Source: Heliocidaris erythrogramma
Taxonomy: Eukaryota > Echinodermata > Echinoidea > Camarodonta > Echinometridae
Length of the DNA stretch: 64,000 nucleotides
Assembly (NCBI GenBank): GCA_025617745.1
Contig: CM046853.1
Coordinates: forward strand, 59,605,233 to 59,669,232
Direction: 5' to 3'
Under the pieces are notes generated by a model, which ran no database searches, was not told the origin of the DNA, and saw nothing but the letters and a program-made list of their open reading frames with translations. Below, one piece after another: positions 11,891 through 24,890 of this stretch; positions within the stretch are counted from its first letter, which is position 1; each line of letters starts with the position of its first letter. The translations under genes were made by a program, and so were the position numbers.

Positions 11891-12736
11891 AGATGTGGAA
11901 TGTCAGGCCAAGAAAATTGTTGAAACTCTCATAAAAGAACTCTCATTAGAAAAGATTTTTTTTCCAAATTGGTCAGAAAGTGTGGAATTTACATAGCTAT
12001 TCCAAAATAATATGCCATCCACACATACTTAACACCATGTTTTTCAAGTTTCTACTCAAAAACTAAGTTCGTTTTAAGATCTCTGAAGTGGCTTCAAGAA
12101 AAATCTGAAGTTTGTGCTTATGTCTTGTTTGGTTAAAAAGCTAGTTGCACAACAAAGTGCTTCTTCAATAGCTACTATGAAATGCAATTTAGCTACACAA
12201 GTATAGCCCATTGGTATGGATTATACTCCTCTTTCCCCAGTTCCTTGAGCTGAGAGTAATACTGCAACATCCATATGATACCAAATGCTAAATAATTATT
12301 ACAAATTATTTTCTCTCAAAATGTACAAAATGTGAAGTATCAAAAATTGTGTGATTATCCCATTTTCAAACTATGTAGAGGATGTTATTGACAAATGTGA
12401 ATGTTGACAGCTGGTTAGCTCAGATATGTCATTGATATATGTGGATGTTGTCAATAAAGTTAAAGTACATATATCATTATCTGCCAAACACATATTTATC
12501 ATTCATAGCATATCTCCTCTCACTTATTATGTTTGAACATACATAGCACCCATCATTTCTATGGCAGTTCATGGTGAGATAAAGTTGAATTCCTTCTTAA
12601 AGCAAATGAGAAAGGTTGATCATGTCTACATGAAAAGTAGTGTATACTGTGAGGTTTTGAAATGGTCCAAATAATGAGAAAGTGACCCAATCTTACTGAA
12701 AAGCACATACACTGCACACAGAAATGGGCATATGGG

Positions 12737-12740
<4 letters not shown>
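11891..12740. other. Intergenic, no gene seen
   Basis: AT-rich with no supported exon. A direct repetition around 12400-12450 (CATTGATATATGTGGATGTTG-like) is weak. Confidence 0.4.
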
Positions 12741-12771
<31 letters not shown>

Positions 12772-13195
12772 ACATGGCTTTACTTCCGAGGACAGGTATT
12801 GTTCCTCTATTGTTCCTCGTCCTCGGACAGTCGACGGAATAAGGCATAAATTCATTGTTCGACGTTCGAGGACTATTGTCCGGCTTCCGAGGACCATTGT
12901 TCTCATGGTTTTTTTTTTGTTCTCTGTCCGAAAATGTCCTCGGACATAATGCTAAACAAACGCACACACACACACTCACACGTTTACATGGCTTTACATC
13001 CGAGGACAACTATTGTTCCTCTATTGTTACTCGTCCTCGGACAGTCGACGGAATAAGGCATAAATTCATTGTTCGACGTTTGAGGACTATTGTCCGCCTT
13101 CCGAGGACGATTGTTGTCATGATTTTTGTTTTGTTCTCTGTCCGAAAATGTCCTCGGACATACCGCTAAACACGCCCACACATACACACACACAC
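12741..13195. repeat. 213-bp tandem duplication bounded by (CA)n
   Basis: Two highly similar copies start at 12768 and 12981 with CGTTTACATGGCTTTAC. Each contains CCGAGGAC and GTCCTCGG motifs in both orientations and ends in a CA-rich tract. Open frames on both strands repeat with the unit and are not coding. Confidence 0.7.
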
Positions 13196-13450
13196 ATATG
13201 GCATGATAATTTGTCCTGAATGCTTCAGCTATTTCTTGTCATATTTTCAATATGAGGGCATTTGAAGAGTAATGCTTTTCAAGGGACATTTCTACTATGA
13301 TGTTCTTCCAAACTGTCATACAGAGAATGAGAAAGCTCACAAATTATTTTCCACCTTTCCCAGAACTTAACCTTTTCTTCAGATTACCATTTGTAGTTAT
13401 TTCCTTCAGGGGTTCACGTACGGAATGAAAATCAAGACATAATGTACAGC

Positions 13451-13696
13451 TTAAAGTGGCATTAAACTGGAAGAACTTGAACAGCGCCATCTTACAGTGC
13501 TAATTTAAGGTTATAATTTGAAAATTAATTGCATTTTATTTTGAATTTTGACAAACAGCTTCTTTGGATAATAGGCAAATTTTATATTTCAAACTATTAT
13601 TTTTCTTGGCATAGTGGAAAATTGTGTGCAGGTACATTTATAAAATCCTGTTCAAAGATGGCGCTATTTAAGAGCTCCAGTTTACTGTCACTTTAA
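13451..13696. mobile_element. TTAA-flanked MITE, copy 1
   Basis: TTAA at 13451-13454 and 13693-13696. The inner ends AGTGGCATTAAACTGG and CCAGTTTACTGTCACT are inverted, and each is followed by AGCGCCATCTT or its complement. The second copy spans 55385-56042. TTAA targets suggest a piggyBac-mobilised non-autonomous element. Confidence 0.7.
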
Positions 13697-13699
13697 TAC

Positions 13700-14980
13700 A
13701 CTAAACGCAGTTTGATCATAATCTATAATGAAAGTCATACAGGTTGTAAACCATTGAAATACTAGTCACAGAAATGACCTCCAATATAAAGTAAAACTAA
13801 CCAGCTTGACATTCTTTATTAAAAAATGTTCTTCAGGGGATACCTTTTGTGTGCAAATTCAGAGAATTCGTTGTTTCAATGACTCACTACACTTCCTAAA
13901 TCTGAGATTTCTTTTAAAATCAATCCTATTACAAGGAAAAGATCATCTATAGAATGAAAGAATGCTCCTTGGGGGTATATATCACACCTTCCTCTACCAC
14001 TGATGTTCATTCACCGTTCCCTACTTCCTGGTTGGGGTGAGGCGATGTGTGACCTCTGGGTAGAGGGAAATCCCTTGATCCTTCTCTGGAAAGGCAAGCA
14101 GGTAAATGGTACTATTGTATAAGAAAAGGGGGGTTCACAGTTCCTAGTAGTACATTTCATTCACCTCAGATGACCTAGCAGCTACTGACCAGCTCCACTT
14201 TGTCTTCTATCCCAATTGGGAGCTTCAAGCAGATGTCTTAGCTCAAAATAAGGGTTCTATATGACGTATGCTTTGGCAGAAACTGTTCCACGGTCAATTT
14301 CCTTACACTAACCCAACACCCAACCCTAACCCTAACCCTCAATGAATCAACTTCATATGGAACTAAAGCTATTTCATATAGACTGGCTACAATTGCTTTA
14401 TGTAGACATAGCTTTACAAACTTTCAAGGCCAATATTAAAGAAATCATGTATCCTGTTTATTGTTTGGATACATTGAAATGATTAAAACCCTTCTACTGC
14501 AAGCGGTTTCACAAGTGAACTTGAGGATAATGAAAGTACAGTATAGCAGCCAGATGTTATGACTAATTCATACCTTAAATTTGCTTCATACTCCACAGCA
14601 GTGGAAAACACTTTGGAGCATTTTAGAAGTGTATACAGTATACTATCTATAGCTAAAAATAAAAACTGAAATGAACATAGTACAAAAGTGATTGGAATAT
14701 TCAAAGACTGTTTCTGCATCCTGAACATCACAACATACCATTCATGATTGCTCTATGAAAAAAAACTTCAATTTTGCCAAAGTACCTTCATTATTACTCA
14801 TCTCATGTATGTGGGATACCTTCCAATTTTTAATCATGTTCATAACCATAACATCCTAGAAAATATTTTACGATATGTAAGCTCAATCAAATGATTCATG
14901 TGAAGTCCTTGCCAGGATTGGTTCTCTTGGTTTGACGTATGGTAGCATGTGTCTTCATCATAACAATAGCTACGTTCATA
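13700..14980. other. Intergenic, no gene seen
   Basis: No supported gene. Contains a short telomere-like run (CCCTAACCCTAACCCT) at 14323-14338. Confidence 0.4.
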
Positions 14981-14984
14981 CGGG

Positions 14985-15365
14985 ACTTGTGGTTTCGAAA
15001 CTTTAAGTTAGCGTAACTTTAAATTAACGAAACAACGTCTCACTAACCACGATGAGGGTTCACACCTCGTTCCTCTGAGATTGCAAGTTCAGCGAACGTA
15101 GTTTAGCATGGGCAAAGAGGTCATCGTTAACAACAAGTTTGCTAAACTTAAAGTTTATTCTGTCCACAGGGTCCATAACTACGAGGGAGGACACCCCGAT
15201 GCTTGTAGTTTCAGCATGAACTACAAGCTCACTTGTGGTTCTGGAACTACAAGTAAACTTCAAGTTTTGAAACTATGAGTCCAATCATACCGTTTGAAAC
15301 TAAAAGATGACTTAATGCTTTGAAACTACATTCCTAACTTAAAGTTTAGCTCCCTCCGTGTGACC
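14985..15365. mobile_element. Possible degenerate foldback element
   Basis: Rich in AACTTTAAGTT and GTAGTTTC motifs in both orientations. Ends around CGTTCATACGGGAC and CCCTCCGTGTGACC are loosely inverted. The borders are uncertain. Confidence 0.35.
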
Positions 15366-15429
15366 CTGACTAATGACTGGGCCATAACTATAAAACTGAA
15401 TAAAAAGTGGCAAGAAACATGGCGTCTGT

Positions 15430-15490
15430 TGAGAGTCAGAAGGGCCTTAACTCTGTGTCATATGAGTTAATTCCCTTCTGGCTCTAAACA
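15430..15490. mobile_element. GAGCCAGAAGGG hairpin family, copy b
   Basis: AGAGTCAGAAGGGCCTTAAC pairs with GTTAATTCCCTTCTGGCTCT across a short loop that has no insertion. Confidence 0.6.
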
Positions 15491-16180
15491 GACAATATAA
15501 GATATGTGTAACTCACTGGTATTCTTATTTCCAAACTGGAAAAAATTGGTCACAAGAGGAAATATATTTGAGGAATATTGATTTGTATTGATTTATATTG
15601 TTGATGGAAATGGAAATAAACTAAACTGAAACTGAAACTAGGCAGTAATTGTTATTAAAAAGGAAACATGAAAGGGACTCGAAGAGGAGTTGGTGGACGT
15701 TTCATCGTATTGTACTTCCAATTTCATTGTAAAATGGGATATAACACACAACTAGCAAAATATAGAAAGTATATCCCAATTAACTTTGACTTCCTTGCAA
15801 CGTTTTGTTTTTGATTATTCCTCTCTCCTATACTATCCATTCACAAAACTTCTCCTGTATCTGACCATATTTGCCCTGTCCATCCATATAAGTATGACAA
15901 AGGGGAGGAGCTCATTTGCTATGCATGACATCACACAGAGGAAGGTGGGGCCTGGAAGAGATAGGAAACAAACCTGTTAAATATAATCTCTACAAACATC
16001 CGGTCTGAAATACACCCCCCCCCCCCCCCCCTCCCCACTTTAAAAAATTATGTTGTCCAGCTTAGTCTATGAACACAGACCCTAACTTGACACTTGAACA
16101 TAACCATAATGTCTTGAATCAAACCTAAATCAGCTTGAAAGTTGCTATAGCAAATAGTCTCTACAGCATCAGAGTTTGTG
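15491..16180. other. Intergenic, no gene seen
   Basis: Includes a C17 run at 16015-16031. A 64-codon frame at 15786-15980 has no recognisable domain. Confidence 0.4.
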
Positions 16181-16185
16181 TCTAG

Positions 16186-16569
16186 GACCCCTGTTACACA
16201 TACCTCTGAAAGTGGACTGAGGCCGCCTCTGGGCGGCTCAACGTATGTGTAACATCAACTTTTTTTAAAAGCCAGACTGAAGCCGCCTCGAAGTCGCCTC
16301 CATCCCAGTCCACCTCTGGATGTGGTTTGAGGCCGGCCTCACGCCGCAATCAGTATGTGTAACACCAAAGTGGACTCGGCGCCGGCTTTTAAGTGAAAGT
16401 TACGTAGCCAATAAGAGCTGTGACGTGAAGCCGGCATATGTGTAGACACAAAATTGCGGGCCCGAGGTATGTGTAACAGGTTTTAATGGTCTCGAGGCGG
16501 CTTCAAATTGCAGGTGTGAAGCCGGCTCCGGGGCCGCCTTTGAAAGCCGACGCATGTGTAACAGGGGTC
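16186..16569. mobile_element. GC-rich 384-bp MITE
   Basis: Perfect 16-base inverted ends: GACCCCTGTTACACAT at 16186-16201 and its complement at 16554-16569. The end motif TATGTGTAACA recurs internally near 16237, 16353 and 16463. The interior is rich in GCCGGC and GGCCGCCTC, in contrast with the AT-rich surroundings. No coding capacity. Confidence 0.75.
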
Positions 16570-16871
16570 TTTGCCACACATAGTTGGGACCCTTCTTCAT
16601 GACTGATTTCCAAACTGTATTAAACTTTCCTATCATCCAAGAGCAATGCAATTGGACAGAAGATGTTTGTTTGTTGTTGTTTTTTTAAAGGGCGGAGAGA
16701 TATAAAAGCTCAACCTACTTCTTGTGAAGACCAAAGTTTCTCCAAACCAACTCAGCAGATTCTATTAAAACAGTCACTGTGTTAAAGAAAATAAACCTGC
16801 AATCAAATGTCAATATCCATGATATCCAACTAAAAGTGCTAATGTATGCTAGTCTCATAGCCTGATTTATA

Positions 16872-16884
16872 CCCCCCCCCCCCA

Positions 16885-16918
<34 letters not shown>
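16872..16918. repeat. C12 run followed by (CA)n microsatellite
   Basis: Uninterrupted C at 16872-16883, then CA repeats to about 16918. Confidence 0.9.
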
Positions 16919-16919
<1 letters not shown>

Positions 16920-17548
16920 CCTCCCTGTGCTTTTAGCCGTAAGATTACTTTCTGGAAAACCATGAAGAAATATTATGAAATACATAAGTGTTTCCCAAAA
17001 AGTTCTGAAAAGGGACATAGTTATTTTAACACAGTGTGGAACTAAGACTAGTAAGGGAGGGAAACTCACAACTTCCTGTCAGAGGTCACATTTCCCCTTG
17101 GGAACTGTGATGATGTCATCAGAACAACTGACCAATCACAGGCCTGATATCCAGTCTGCTGAGCTGAACTGGTCTGGCGAGATTTGACCCTTCTTCCAGC
17201 GCTCCCTGGTGTTATGTATGCAACCCTTTCTTCCTCTTCTCTGACGTCTATTTTCAGAAATCACCAAGGTTGAAAACTTTGTTATTTTTATCCAATTTCA
17301 TTCCATTAAAGTGAATTTGTTTTTCAACTGTCAAAAGCAATAAAGAACAAATTAATATAAACAAACTTTTACCCTCTGCACTTTGGAAATTTATAGTATT
17401 GCTGAATTCAAGGAATAAATTGCTACCATATCTCTTTGCTTGCTATTTATTCAGAGTTTATCATGAAATAGTTTGCAATGCCTTTTATTTCAATTCTAAA
17501 TATTGAGGCAGGAAGTTGATAAACGCATATGTATACAATGATTTTATA

Positions 17549-17724
17549 TACAGTCAAACCTGCTTTAGCGACCACCTGTCTATAAAGACCACAATTTTTG
17601 TTTCCATTGCAAAGTGTTGTCATTGAAACGTATATTAATGGAACCTGTACATAAAGACCACCTGCTCACAAAGACCGCTTTTCTTGTCTCCCTTGAGTGG
17701 TCTAGATATACAGGTTTCACTGTA
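17549..17724. mobile_element. TA-flanked MITE (CAGTCAAACCTG family), copy 1
   Basis: CAGTCAAACCTG at 17551 and CAGGTTTCACTG ending 17722 are near-perfect inverted ends flanked by TA. The interior repeats ATAAAGACCACCTG. A TA target is typical of Tc1/mariner elements. The second copy is at 27407-27599. Confidence 0.7.
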
Positions 17725-19980
17725 TTTCTATTTTTTATCAAATATACTTTTTCATCATGTGAGTTTTGTAAATTTTTCATAAAGGCAATTTGTTCACAAA
17801 GTTAAAGAGTTTCAAATTGTTTAGGGATCTGAATAGGTTTTTAGTCAATACTTTTTTAACTTTCACTCATCAATTTTTCTGATTTTTTTTGCATTTACTC
17901 TAATCACTTTGAAGTCAGGGTAGACTTCCAGTTGAGAGGGAAGTTCATTTCTCAATTCACAAAGCAAGTCTCAGACAGTTAGCAGGAAATATTGAAAGTG
18001 AAATTAAAGTCAACCTGTCTGGTCACTCTGTCCAGCGGACGGTTCCTTGGAGAATTGCAACATATCTATGACATAGCACTAACCATTTGTCAACATCAAA
18101 TTACTTCATAAATCATCACCTTCTTAATTAGAGTCTTCCACCTTTATAGATAAAATTGCAAAATTCTCCAAGGTCACTTAGACCTGATTGCATCATAGTT
18201 CTGCTTGCAATATGAAAACTGTTATAATTGACATGACAGACAACACCCTATTACACACAGTATTGCACAGAGATGTGAGATATTGCATAGATATGATTAA
18301 CTACACATGTGAGAGCAATTTTCCTCTGTGTATTTTGTTTTTTGTTGAATCATCAGTTATGAGGTATTGTTAAATTACATGGATGGTGTTGAATTGTGTG
18401 CATTCAAATGGGTGAAATATAGTGCTTTAAAAGTGTATATTCTCAGTAAATATCTATGAATAGGCATAGTACTAGGACCTGCCCAAACTCTATTCAGTCA
18501 AAATGAATTTGAAAAGTACATCAAAAGGTGAACCAATACCCAAAAGTGAACTGTGGTTTTAGTCTGGTCAAAATTGAACATTGTTAGTACTGCAAAGAGC
18601 AGTACATGTGGTAGTGTTTTCCTGAGCATGGAGGTTGAGCAAGCATGGCATACCACTTAGTTCAGATTTAATGATAAAGATGTGTCCCTTTCCTAAAAAG
18701 AGGAGCATCTATTCTTTCCTGTGGTATTTCTCCACCTCATCCAACATAGTGTTTATAAAACTTGGTCACTTTTGGGGGGTTTGGCCTGTTAATTTGTAAA
18801 GTAATAACAGAAACTACAAGAACGGTTTAAAACAAACAATGACAATTACTCTTGTGGTGATATCTGTAGAGCATACCCTGTTAACCAAATAGTTCATGAA
18901 ACTAGCCCCATATTTCTTATTGAGTAAAAGTGCATTTATCATTACAAACAAACAAAAACAGAACAATTATTTCCACATGATTGACACATTGAGATCGCAT
19001 GCTAGTTATGACGTTTTTGGCAGTAAACCCAAGATGAGGTATCTGTCCAGTCTGTTACACATACTATGTCTCCAGACTATGTTTCATCATCGAAATGCAA
19101 TCAATTCCCCTTGCACACACTGCTATTAATAACCCTCTACCTCAATCTCATCTTATTCCATTAACTTCTCACAGACAGAATAAGATGTTACATCATAGAG
19201 ATGTATCATCATTTAGATGCTTGCTTTCCGCCCCTTCCTCCGATCATCCCATACCCGTGTCTGCCAAAATCAAAAAGATTGCCAATTTCCTGAATCGCCC
19301 CAGCTCTAGACAATGATGAAAGCAGCCCCCAAGAGTATTTTACCCCCTTTTTCTCCCTTACCCATCTCCAGTCTTCCAAGGAGGGGGTGTACCCCTTTTT
19401 TTTAGCTTCTCTTGTATCCATCTCTTTTTACGGTGGTGCACAGCCTGCCATGTGCACACAATCTACATTCAAAGTGAAATAGGATTTCTGTTTTGAAGTA
19501 TCTCTTCAATGTGAAAATGCCTTTGGCTCTATAACTATGATTGACATAAGCTTGGTGTTGAGTCAGAAACGTATATCTATGTCAAGTCTGTCAATGTCTC
19601 CAATGACTTCTACTTTAACTGTAATTCACCATAGATTTCAAATTTATCTCTCTCTCTCTTTCAATTTAAAATTTCACAATTTTTCTTTTGAAAGCCACAA
19701 GTAATACCTTGTGGTTTCGATACCTAACTCCGACTGAAATATTCAACTTTTTAAAAAAGCACCCTTATAAAGCTAGGTATGAGAAATGTACAATTTTACT
19801 TTTAAATTCTAAACTAGAGCTAAATAAAGTAAGTGTGATATTTTTGCAATCAACATTCTATGATCAAGATTAATAACGAGTTGTCCTTTGGTCATATACA
19901 TCTATACTTTTAGATTCAACTGATGAAGTTACCATTTTATTAGACATAAAAACATATATATCATGGTAGATAGAAGACAG
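17725..19980. other. Intergenic, no gene seen
   Basis: Only short chance frames. No tandem or inverted repeat of note. Confidence 0.4.
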
Positions 19981-20046
19981 AGAGAGAGAGACAGAGAGAC
20001 AGAGAGAGAGACAGAGAGAGAGACAGAGAGAGAGACAGAGAGAGAG

Positions 20047-20087
<41 letters not shown>
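19980..20087. repeat. (GA)n microsatellite with GACAGA interruptions
   Basis: Pure purine tract broken by a C at regular intervals (GAGAGACA units). Confidence 0.9.
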
Positions 20088-20088
<1 letters not shown>

Positions 20089-22254
20089 TGTATGGTGTTA
20101 GAGAAAAGAAAATGAAATTACCCTTTGGAATTTAATAAACTGAAATTGAAAGTACAGCATCATTTTCAAGATTAAAGATTTTTTTGGTAGGTACAATGAA
20201 GACCATGTTAAAGGTCACTATTGTTATGGCACAAGTTATAAAAATGAATTCTATTCATATTGTCATACTTGTACATATCCCCTTTTTCAATATATAATGA
20301 ATAAATATGTATTTGAAGGATTGAAACCACTGACCATAAGTTTAATGAAAAATTCAGATCTAAACATTTGGGTTAGATTATACAAATAAAATAGCATACA
20401 GTCAGACATCTCAAATGTTAGCTAATGTAATAAGAATATAGTCTTTAACATTTTCCTCCACCCTTGAAATATAGATTTTCTGTCAGATTTGTACATTAAA
20501 CAGGTAGAGTCCATGATGTTATTAATAAGCTGAGTGGCCAATTTAAGACAGTAATAGATCGATCTCAGGTAGGGACTTCAGGCTCAGCTGGTTCGGTTGC
20601 AGGGGGTAACCACAGTCACCACAGAAGACCATCCAAGGAAATTTCAGTGGTTAAACATTGATGGGGTTCCATATCTATAGCACACTGCATAAACAATCAA
20701 TCTGAGAAAAAGAAATTTATTTTCTCATTCAGCCAAATGTCATCTCATTTTCATTTTCATCTTCATTATGGGAGTTCACAATGTATATCTTTTTCATAAA
20801 GATTGAACTTTTAAACACCTTCTTTGTGTAAATTCAGGGGCAAAGTGTCTCTGCTTTGATAATATAAAAGCAGTAGTTGGTCATTTCTTGTACACGTTTG
20901 GTGGCATTTCAGGGTTTTTACCTGTTCAAAAAGAATCATTTACTGCTATAACAGCATTAACTCCCTCCCATCCTCCTATAAATCAAATCAAATGAACATT
21001 TCTAATAATCAAAATTCTATTTCAGGACTTTTAAAATTGAAATGTTATCATCTCAGCAAGCCCCTGACCTACATTCTACTCTAGAAATTACCTCACAAGA
21101 ACAATATTGGTTGTTTTTTTCTTAAACCGATCTTTGACTGACCCCCATAAAATTCATGTTCTAAGACATTTAAAATCTGTCAAATTAAATTCAAATCAGT
21201 TTTGCTGAATTCCAGCACAATTCTGTTCATTAAATGCAGATTTTCATTTTCATCACTACAAAATGGAAAAGATTGCAACTAAGGTTGAAAAGAATACACA
21301 TTTCCAATCAAATGCATGCATTCCGATGTCAGGAAAATAACTAAGATTTTTGAGCTGATTTGACAATGCTATTCAGTCAGTATCCTGTCAATAGAAATAT
21401 CTTCCCCAAGATAGCTGAGTAGCACCATCTCCAACAGACATAAATCTTTAAAGCAGTTTTGTCAGACTTTGGGACAAGAACGAGTTTGAAGATGTGGATA
21501 CATCTATTGTGATTAGAGCACGTCTTCAACTCTCATGATAAAGGTATGAAAAGTTGATTTTGGTCAAATTATTAAGATTACATCTGAATAAACAGTACAA
21601 GTCAGAAAATATTTGTTCAAATTGCTTAAATTAGGTCAATGACACTTGAAATGAGCAATAGAGGGAGGCAGCCTCCTGGCGCGACGACAGTGATGATATT
21701 TTTATCCTGATCTATGGGAATGCATGCCAAAATTACCATGACCTTCGACCTCAGACCATAATCATCTTGTAACATTTCCAAGTTTGGAGAAAATGGGACA
21801 TCAAAAGAAGTATAAAAATATGGGACAGAACTGAGAATTGCATTGTAAACAGGTCTGCTCTGCGTGGGCGGGAGAGCATTGTGTAATCAGGGGAAAAACA
21901 AATGCCTCAAATTGGCAGCACCTGTTGTTGGATGCTTGTATGTCACCGAAAGACATAAAAGAAATGAAATCATCAGAAATCAAATTTAACCTAGTTTCAT
22001 CACAACTTCCGTCATATTTATGAATTTCTTCAAAGGTTTTCGAAAAAGTATGTGACCCATTCCGTGTACCATAGGGATGGAAATTGGATGTGAGAGTTGT
22101 CGTAAAAGATGACAGGATTTAAGAACGATGAGAACAGACACCTCACTTCCATGTTTGATTAGACTAGATATGGTTTCCTGTCTCTCTGGTCTAGACTCTC
22201 AGGTATGAGAGTGACTAAGACAATACCTCGTAAAATCCTAATACTACCACCACC
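20088..22254. other. Intergenic, no gene seen
   Basis: AT-rich spacer without supported exons. Confidence 0.4.
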
Positions 22255-22345
22255 AGACACTGAAATACATACACTCATGATCTTTGACAGAGAAAAATCA
22301 GACGCTGAAATACCTGCACTCATGATCTTTGAAAGAGAAAACTGT
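22255..22345. repeat. Two-copy 45-bp tandem duplication
   Basis: AGACACTGAAATACATACAC... at 22255 is repeated at 22300 as AGACGCTGAAATACCTGCAC..., each ending in ATGATCTTTGA plus an A/G-rich tail. Confidence 0.7.
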
Positions 22346-24890
22346 CACGAAGGATGACAGAGTAAAACAAACATTGTTTCACATTCATATTCATTTTTGG
22401 GAGTCAAACTTTTTTCCTGAAATACCAGTTGTAACCCCTTCTGTGCGACTGGCGGCAAATAATGCCCAAGAATTTCAGTATTGAAGTATGTGTTTGGCTC
22501 AAAATGACTACAGTTTTCTTCCTGAAACCAAAAGGGTAAGCACTATATAGGCACCAATCCTGCAGCTGAGCTCATGAATATTCATATCGCGTCAAATTGC
22601 TCATAATACGGTTGGTTATTAACAAATCATAGAAACAAACATGATGCAATGATAACTTTTTGGGGTCATCCAGCCGCTGGCTTCTACAAAGTTTGTATAT
22701 TATAATGTGTTTGATTATTTCACAAATTACATTTAAAATGTTCATGTGAATTGAATTACTTGAATATCCTGACAAAGTTATCAGCCATTTAGTATTAAAT
22801 TGCAGGAATAATCTAAATGCCTCATTTGTCCAAAACACTTGTGTCTGTAATATAATTACATTATTTTATTTTACTCATTAATCAAATCTTAATCTGGCAT
22901 ATGGCAGTAATTAAGATAACGTTTCATAACTCAATTTAGCAAGGAACTTAGAGTCACCTCTCCTTCTTTTTGTCATGATAATCAACATTGAAATGTAATT
23001 GTATTTAATTGATTTCTCTACAACTACTCATTTTTTTCATTTCATAGCTAATGTATAAATGTGAATAACAAAATTAGACAGTTCCCACTGTTATCAAATC
23101 TCTTTTTCTCAGGACGGATTAGGTGTTATGGGCAGTCGGCCAACAGAGTCGTTGACATGTGCAAGCTCATGCTAATACAACAGTTCAAACTGTTCCTTGG
23201 TAAATTGCATAGATTGGTACAATACGTTGCACATGCTTGCTTGGATAGCAACAAAACTTGGCAGCATCACGAGGCAGGATAGACATGGTGTCTGCTCGGC
23301 CCCACCTTGTACTACCCCACCCAACCTATGAAACATAGAATATACGAGGGGTGTTTTCCATTACCATGATGTTGATGAACAATATATTTGGTTTTGTAGT
23401 ATGAAAGCACACATGTAACAATATATCAAGATATCTTCCAAAAAGGAAATTGTAGAGTAATTTGCCAAACTCAAGATCTCATGCCTCTTTTTTTATGGCG
23501 TTAATGACAGAAAAGTTGCTAATCCACTGCTCGATCTTCCTTCACAATATCCCATAGCAACTGAACTAGGTCAACAATCAATGAGAAAGCGCTTAATTTG
23601 GCCACAACTGCCTCCAAACTGCAATGACTGTTTCAAGAACAGCCACTCTGAGAATGTTTCTTGAAGCTACATTTTAGTATAGTGTAAGGCATGTACTTGG
23701 AGCTTTGCCCAATCAGAATTGGAGAATCTTTGGTAAACTTTGACTAACGAATGCACTCCCGCTGGGTGGTTGTCCATAGGAGGTGAAAGCCTCAGGGGTC
23801 TATGTCCATGATCATAATTGGCTACAACAATTTGTGATTATACTCAGGCAGCCCATGGTGACAATCCAACCCCCCCCCCCCATCTTTTCAAGTATGTATT
23901 TCCAATATTTAGATTATATTATGCACATTTGAGTCACATGAGAATATTGTCAAATATACTGATCAATTTCTTGATAGCATTGCATAATCTAGTGGCATCA
24001 AAAACCATGCTGACATTGGATGGATATATATATTTGATAAACATATTTCATATCAATATCAATATATTACTCATTATATAAATAAGACTCCTTCTACCTA
24101 TATTAGATTACATATACCTGATAAGTCAGACTCCAAATTTAATCACAAAAAACAAAATGGACAAAGAAACAAACAAAAAACCCTTCATCCTGGAAACAAT
24201 GCCACTAGGTCTTGATAATCTACTCTTCAAGAGAAATGAGGGGTTTCAGGAACTTATACCAGAGATTAATGTTTCCTCAACAACAGATGACTTTCTACTT
24301 CACACAGAATCAATTCTGACTTGCTTTATTCACATAATCCTTAACCTAGCGTGCAACTTCAAGATCAGGCCTTCATGATTTGTGCCAAACGATAGCTATA
24401 AAATAGCCTGAAGTTGAAAGAAAAGTACAAAGAAGATGACCGATGAAATCTTCTTTGATTCCACTTTAAATATATAAAGCAATAGGCAACAGAGAACAGT
24501 TAGCAGGCCATGGCTGACCAATCTCAGCTACTGCCAAATTGGCCACAAAACTATTTCAACCAATTTACATACAGACAGCCACCTGCTTCAACCAATAGGA
24601 AAACCACAAGTGTGAGGAAGTCATATTGCTTTCACCTGCTCTGGACTGTTCTATTGCTGGACAATAACAAGCTCTAGATAGATATTGGAGGGGAAAACAC
24701 GCACACGTGTGTAAGCTTCGGCCTACATCGTTTAATTATGTCATGGCGTGAGAGGACCTTGCACATCTCTCTTTCTATAAATTAAAAAGAAACTTAGAAT
24801 CCAATCAAACATGGGTATGAAATAAAAGTTCCTACACTAGCATTTTTAATAATGACTGTAATACCAAATAATTAAATTCTATCTCTTTTT
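22346..24890. other. Intergenic, no gene seen
   Basis: No supported gene. Contains a C12 run at 23870-23881. Confidence 0.4.

Noticed and set aside
12559..13193. Repeated frames on both strands, including CVCVCV stretches
   Set aside because: They follow the 213-bp duplication and CA repeats.
14323..14338. Telomere-like CCCTAA repeats
   Set aside because: Fewer than three full units; chance or a minor interstitial remnant.
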